Origin: Parendozoicomonas sp. Alg238-R29
GTDB lineage: Bacteria > Pseudomonadota > Gammaproteobacteria > Pseudomonadales > Endozoicomonadaceae
Length of the DNA: 49,508 nt
Assembly: GCF_947331445.1 (NCBI RefSeq)
Contig: NZ_CAMZOG010000027.1
Location: 1 to 49,508 of the forward strand
Direction of reading: 5' to 3'
Numbering within the stretch: position 1 is the first letter of the stretch; each line of letters starts with the position of its first letter. This document shows positions 45,787-49,508 of this stretch, piece after piece. The translations under genes and the position numbers were made by a program. A model generated the notes under the pieces. It searched no databases, had not been told where the DNA came from, and saw nothing but the letters and a program-made list of their open reading frames with translations.

Positions 45787-47592
45787 TCAGCGCCATTGGA
45801 CACGGTAAATATCAGCGAACCCTGTCAGGATATTCGGCCTATAGAAAAAATCTCCTGTATCCGTTCTGGCCAGCCAAAGCACCAGTGGTACATATTCGAC
45901 GCTACCATCTTTGCTAGAATAATAATAGTCATCTACAGCCCCATATTCTCTTAGGGCTGCCAGTTTTCCAGTCTCCAATTTTCTTAAAGCCATAAAGTGC
46001 AGTGCGTCAGGATTCAGCAAAGGAAATAATCCTTCCCGATTTCCCGGTAGAAACATATTTTGAATCGTGAAATTTTCCTGAAAAGTTTTAGATAAACGAC
46101 CTTGGCCATTGTGTTTTAAATACAAATCATCTCCCAGAGAGTCGGGGACAACAAAATTCATGGCAACGGCCCCTGTAAAATCTGATTCAACATCCTCACT
46201 ACCCACGCCACGACGGACCTTTGTATTATTTCCAGGCAAATATCTAATCTCCCGTCCTTGAACGGATTGAGGCCCCAAGAGTGAGAAGTCCAGAGTCGAA
46301 TTTGAGAGCCTATCCTCTTCATACAGAACAGGAACAGCCTCTACCGATTCAAGACTGGTAAACAGCTCCATACGCATAGTGGACAGCTGCTCCCCTGATC
46401 CTTCTGGAGTCACTTTGGCATAAGCAAAAGTCGTCTTCTCTTCTGATTCCTCAATAACCCCGAGAAAAGTGACAAAATAACTTCCATCAGGCGAGGCTAA
46501 GTATTCCGCCTCCCATAAAGACTGATCTTTATCATCGACCAACACCCGTTTAAAACTCGTCGAAGAGGTGAGCAGCGGGTCAAGAAAGTAGTGTAAACCC
46601 ACCCAACTTAGCAGATACCTGAGCCCCCCATACATAAAGATTGGCGTTTTGACTCTAAAAAGTTTCAGGTCAATAGCCACAGTTTTTGCAGGCGCTATCT
46701 GCTCTAGAATTTTTTCCCCGAGTTTTGCTGATTCCTCCCCTGTCGGGTCAGAGGGAGCAACTAATGGTTTAGCCGGGGCTTCTGATCGAGATTCCTGTTC
46801 ACTGACCTGCAGTGATTCTGTTGGGTTTGATAGAGCCTCTGACTGACTGACTGACTGTGACTCAAGCTGAACACTTGATTCACCTGTTTCTTCAGCTTCT
46901 ACACTGGCTGCAGCAGACTCCTTAGAGAGCAGATCGGCAACATCAATAACAAGATTGAACGCCTCAGTTTTAGCATCCGTCAGTTTAATAAGAAACACAC
47001 CGTTAGCACCCTCAGCCTGTTCTGTGTCATCGTTCCCGTACATACCCCGAATCCTGCCAGCCAGAACGTCCCGTGCAGCTCTTTTCCTTAAGTCGATAAG
47101 CTCTACATCTGACCAGGAATTCTTTGTTTTTTTGCCCTTCTCCACCGCGGCAAGAATCGCTTTTTCCTCATCAGGGTTCAGCTGCAAAGAGTCGTGGGGG
47201 GCTAGATCTAAAGACGGTGGCTCTACAGGCATTTCAACAGAAGGAGTGGCTCGTGGTCCCGCCTGAGCAGATAGTTCTTGCGATATTAGTCTAACAGTTG
47301 AGCCAGACACAGTCGGCACAGCCGACTCAAAAACGCTCTCAGTTTTCTTTCTTATTGTTTTTTTTACACGCTTCTTTTCTTTTGGGGGCGCATCCTCACT
47401 GACAGTCGGCAAATGAGAGCTACCCGAGTCATCGTTATCCGAAGATCCAGAGGCTTCTGCCACAAACGACATGCTGTTTGCAAGATTAGAAGGTTTGACC
47501 GGAAGGCCAGCAGCCTCTTCACTGGCCTGAGCTCTGCACATGAACAGCAGCAATAAGGCGGATGTTGTGCCAATCAGGTTAATCTTTCGCAT
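45787..47592 (-). CDS. Secreted 601-residue protein of unknown function
   Basis: A clear Sec signal peptide (MRKINLIGTTSALLLLFMCRAQA, cleavage near 23) leads into a disordered Ser/Glu/Lys-rich part (about 24-150, including KEKKRVKKTIRKKT). A helical acidic segment with a QSVSQSEALSNPTESLQVSE low-complexity stretch follows at about 230-290. The C-terminal 280 residues look globular, rich in aromatic and beta-type sequence (FMYGGLRYLLSWVGLHYFLD and YYYSSKDGSVEYVPLVLWL). No domain is recognised. It should be periplasmic or exported further. A GAGGAAG ribosome site precedes the ATG. It lies downstream of the mqo terminator and so has its own promoter. Confidence 0.7.
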   Translation of the reverse strand: MRKINLIGTTSALLLLFMCRAQASEEAAGLPVKPSNLANSMSFVAEASGSSDNDDSGSSHLPTVSEDAPPKEKKRVKKTIRKKTESVFESAVPTVSGSTVRLISQELSAQAGPRATPSVEMPVEPPSLDLAPHDSLQLNPDEEKAILAAVEKGKKTKNSWSDVELIDLRKRAARDVLAGRIRGMYGNDDTEQAEGANGVFLIKLTDAKTEAFNLVIDVADLLSKESAAASVEAEETGESSVQLESQSVSQSEALSNPTESLQVSEQESRSEAPAKPLVAPSDPTGEESAKLGEKILEQIAPAKTVAIDLKLFRVKTPIFMYGGLRYLLSWVGLHYFLDPLLTSSTSFKRVLVDDKDQSLWEAEYLASPDGSYFVTFLGVIEESEEKTTFAYAKVTPEGSGEQLSTMRMELFTSLESVEAVPVLYEEDRLSNSTLDFSLLGPQSVQGREIRYLPGNNTKVRRGVGSEDVESDFTGAVAMNFVVPDSLGDDLYLKHNGQGRLSKTFQENFTIQNMFLPGNREGLFPLLNPDALHFMALRKLETGKLAALREYGAVDDYYYSSKDGSVEYVPLVLWLARTDTGDFFYRPNILTGFADIYRVQWR

Positions 47593-47640
47593 GCTTCCTC
47601 CTACCTGTGAGGAAAATTACATGCAGAAAGGTATAGCCCC

Positions 47641-47676
47641 AAAAAAAACGACTATGGTCGCATAGTCGTTTTTTTT
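47641..47676. terminator. Rho-independent terminator of mqo
   Basis: CGACTATG-GTCG-CATAGTCG is a perfect 8-bp stem flanked by A8 on one side and T8 on the other, so the full palindrome spans 36 bp. It lies 41 bp after the mqo stop on the minus strand and is bidirectional in form. Confidence 0.88.
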
Positions 47677-47716
47677 GTTTTACAAAATCTGGATTCCCGA
47701 GATGGAAAACAAGATA

Positions 47717-49054
47717 TCAGCTATCGAGAAGCTCCCGGTTAAAGGCTTCTTCATCAAAGCCACAGCCAAGGAATTTCGCGATTTCACGAAGATCATTCTC
47801 ACCGTTACCCAAACAACTGGTACCACCGGGAGAAGGAGTCATGTTAAAGATAATTCCTGTACCAGGGTTAATGCGAGCCTCACCCAGCATCAGCTCTTTA
47901 TTGTCTTTATCAATCAACTGAGGGCGAATACCACCAAACTTCTTGGCAAAGGTCACATCGCTCAGCTTCAGGCCTGGAACAATCTTACGAGCGTCTTTCA
48001 GGAACAAACGACGGCGTACCCACGGAATTTCAAACAGGAAATTCTTAAAGATATAGTTCCGGATATCAGAAACCTTGAACAGATCCCAGAACACTTTAAA
48101 AACAGAGCCATCCAGTTTGAGAACCTTAAAGAACTCAGGAATAGTTTTGCTGTTATAGCGCTCAAGCATAGGCAGCAGAAGAGCGGTTGGCCCAAAGCGG
48201 GTTTTTCCAGGTACCCGCACATCCGGGTCACCATGGATGGCAGCAAAAGGAAGCTTGTCATTCTGGACGGTATATACCTTGCCGTTCAGAACCTGCGGAG
48301 TGAAGTAGAAGCTGCCTGCTACAGGCAGACAGGAGAAGTTCAGTCCATAACCCATCTGCTGGGCGAGCAGCAAACTGTGACCACCAGCGCAAACCACAAC
48401 AAAGCGCGCCTGATACTCGCCTTTATTGGTCTGAACCTTAAAAATTTCACCTTCTTTCTCAATGCTGTGGACACCGGTCTCCAGCATCAAATCAATATCT
48501 TTATCAGTTTTCTGAGCCTGTTTGACAAAAGACTCGGAGATCGCTTTGTAATCAACAGCGGTGTAATCATCGGTAATAGCAAGAGCAATAATTTCTTCTT
48601 TTCGTGGGCCTGACTCGGTATGAATAACCTGTGGCTCAACCTCAGCTACCTGCTCTTTTTCCAGCAGGGTCATGCCTGGATAGTGTCCTTTGAATACATC
48701 GAAACGCTTTCTGAGGAAATCACACTCATCATGTCCCACACCCAAAACCATTTTGGGGTATTTGAAAATGATTTGATCCCGCTCGTCATCAGGAAGTGAC
48801 TTGGCATAATTGACCAACATACCGGCGGTACGCTTTACTTTCAGTGCCTTCTCAAGGGTATAGTTGGTTTCTATATCGCCACAATGAATAGTCTGACTGT
48901 TGTTACTGCTTTTAGAATTGACTGTGGCAAAGTCATTGTACTTTTCGATCAGGCCTATACGATCCAGATCCGTATACCGAGCCAGCTCATACAGCAGCGC
49001 CGTTCCGGATACGCCCCCTCCCACAATCAGTACGTCATAGGTCTTTGCCGTCAT
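47717..49054 (-). CDS. mqo: Malate:quinone oxidoreductase, Helicobacter/Campylobacter type
   Basis: This is an FAD-dependent membrane-associated dehydrogenase of 445 residues from the ATG at 49054, just before the FAD motif; an upstream frame to 49120 lacks a ribosome site. It oxidises malate to oxaloacetate and reduces quinone. The dinucleotide motif is DVLIVGGGVSGTALLYELARY. NSKSSNNSQTIHCGDIETNYT and the long KVKRTAGMLV region follow the Helicobacter/Campylobacter Mqo pattern rather than the E. coli type. The C-terminal GTGIIFNMTPSPGGTSCLGNG is the second FAD contact. It may supply the quinol pool used by the nap operons. Confidence 0.85.
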   Translation of the reverse strand: MTAKTYDVLIVGGGVSGTALLYELARYTDLDRIGLIEKYNDFATVNSKSSNNSQTIHCGDIETNYTLEKALKVKRTAGMLVNYAKSLPDDERDQIIFKYPKMVLGVGHDECDFLRKRFDVFKGHYPGMTLLEKEQVAEVEPQVIHTESGPRKEEIIALAITDDYTAVDYKAISESFVKQAQKTDKDIDLMLETGVHSIEKEGEIFKVQTNKGEYQARFVVVCAGGHSLLLAQQMGYGLNFSCLPVAGSFYFTPQVLNGKVYTVQNDKLPFAAIHGDPDVRVPGKTRFGPTALLLPMLERYNSKTIPEFFKVLKLDGSVFKVFWDLFKVSDIRNYIFKNFLFEIPWVRRRLFLKDARKIVPGLKLSDVTFAKKFGGIRPQLIDKDNKELMLGEARINPGTGIIFNMTPSPGGTSCLGNGENDLREIAKFLGCGFDEEAFNRELLDS

Positions 49055-49354
49055 TATTTCTGCTCTCTGCTTGCTGACCTCAGCCCGGCTGACCTGCATG
49101 TGCTTTTGGCACGGTGGCAAATCACGGCTATTTTCCTGCCCAAACGCAATCCCTGCTGGTTTGTTATTGGCCGTCCCTTTACCACACGCGGCGCATTATA
49201 TAGGAAGTTGCGCGACTTTCACCTACCAAGATACGTAAAAATATCTTTACGAAATCTTGTATCGGAAAAAAACAGGAAAAAAAAAGCCATAAACGACAAA
49301 ATCCGCCAACCAGGGTAGTTGCGGAGAAAGGATAAAACATTTGAATAAGAAAAA

Positions 49355-49429
49355 TGGCTGGGGTGGCAGGATTCGAACCTGCGCATGACGGGATCAAAAC
49401 CCGTTGCCTTACCGCTTGGCGACACCCCA
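49355..49429 (-). tRNA. tRNA-Gln (TTG anticodon)
   Basis: On the minus strand the gene starts TGGGGTGTCGCCAAGCGG and ends CACCCCAGCCA with an encoded CCA. The anticodon loop reads TTTTGAT (TTG), and GGTTCGAATCC is the T loop. Acceptor arms TGGGGTG/CACCCCA pair fully. In GatCAB-using species its charging can pass through Glu-tRNA(Gln). Confidence 0.95.
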
Positions 49430-49454
49430 AACATTGAGAAGCTTAATAACAATA

Positions 49455-49508
49455 TGGTAGCTAGGGGCAGATTCGAACTGCCGACCCCAGCATTATGAGT
49501 GCTGTGCT
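49455..49508 (-). tRNA. tRNA-Met (CAT anticodon), cut by the window end
   Basis: On the minus strand the visible part runs from the D-loop side to the CCA end: the anticodon loop is CTCATAA (CAT), the T arm is GGCAGTTCGAATCTGCC, and the end is TAGCTACCA. The GC content and variable loop (GGGGTC) fit elongator tRNA-Met. The 5' part lies outside the window, 25 bp upstream of tRNA-Gln on the same strand, so the two form a cluster. Confidence 0.9.

Overview
The window looks like a chromosomal segment of a marine, host-associated gammaproteobacterium, most like Endozoicomonas or a close relative. This is an inference from gene content: a NarX/NarL pair with two nap operons, gatCAB beside mreB, upp-uraA, hpt, fhs and a PA4642-type gene, mixed with orphan serine-rich and coiled-coil proteins, a CesT-type type III secretion chaperone, a eukaryotic-type tyrosine phosphatase and lipase-like proteins.

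Layout. (1) 0.25-10.2 kb, nitrate respiration: narXL (minus strand) diverges from napFDAGHBC. The gap between them holds a perfect FNR box and a perfect 7-2-7 NarL/NarP site. A 43-residue membrane protein follows napC, and then a secreted protein with two NarX-like P-box motifs. (2) 10.2-21.97 kb, an accessory and decayed island. It holds a broken pyrC, a tyrosine phosphatase, a broken EamA transporter, an 812-residue coiled-coil protein, an IS200/IS605 scar, an ArsR fragment, a lipase-like gene translationally coupled to a CesT chaperone, an orphan 279-residue gene and a secreted GDSL hydrolase. (3) 21.98-26.56 kb, a second nap operon, napFDABC, without napGH and with its own copy of the small post-napC membrane protein. 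The two nap operons are direct paralogous copies that bracket the island. (4) 26.6-32.1 kb: two small genes, mreB (with no mreCD next to it) and divergent gatCAB. (5) 32.2-34.9 kb: a TetR regulator, a metallo-beta-lactamase-fold lipoprotein and a short-chain dehydrogenase, with a 17-bp operator-like repeat in front of both the regulator and the lipoprotein gene. (6) 35.0-36.9 kb: a pseudogene with four in-frame stops facing an orphan 488-residue protein. (7) 37.5-43.5 kb: fhs (with an FNR-like box upstream), a STAS protein, an orphan membrane-hairpin protein, upp-uraA and hpt. (8) 43.6-49.5 kb: a coiled-coil protein, a PA4642-family gene, a secreted 601-residue protein, a Helicobacter/Campylobacter-type mqo, and tRNA-Gln and tRNA-Met genes.

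How it works together. NarX probably senses nitrate through its periplasmic P-box and phosphorylates NarL. With FNR, NarL should control nap operon 1. NapC passes quinol electrons to NapB and NapA, and NapG/NapH give operon 1 a second electron route. Operon 2 keeps only the NapC route and has no recognisable promoter region of its own. The island appears to carry host-interaction proteins. All similarities are judged from the translated sequence by eye; no database search was run.
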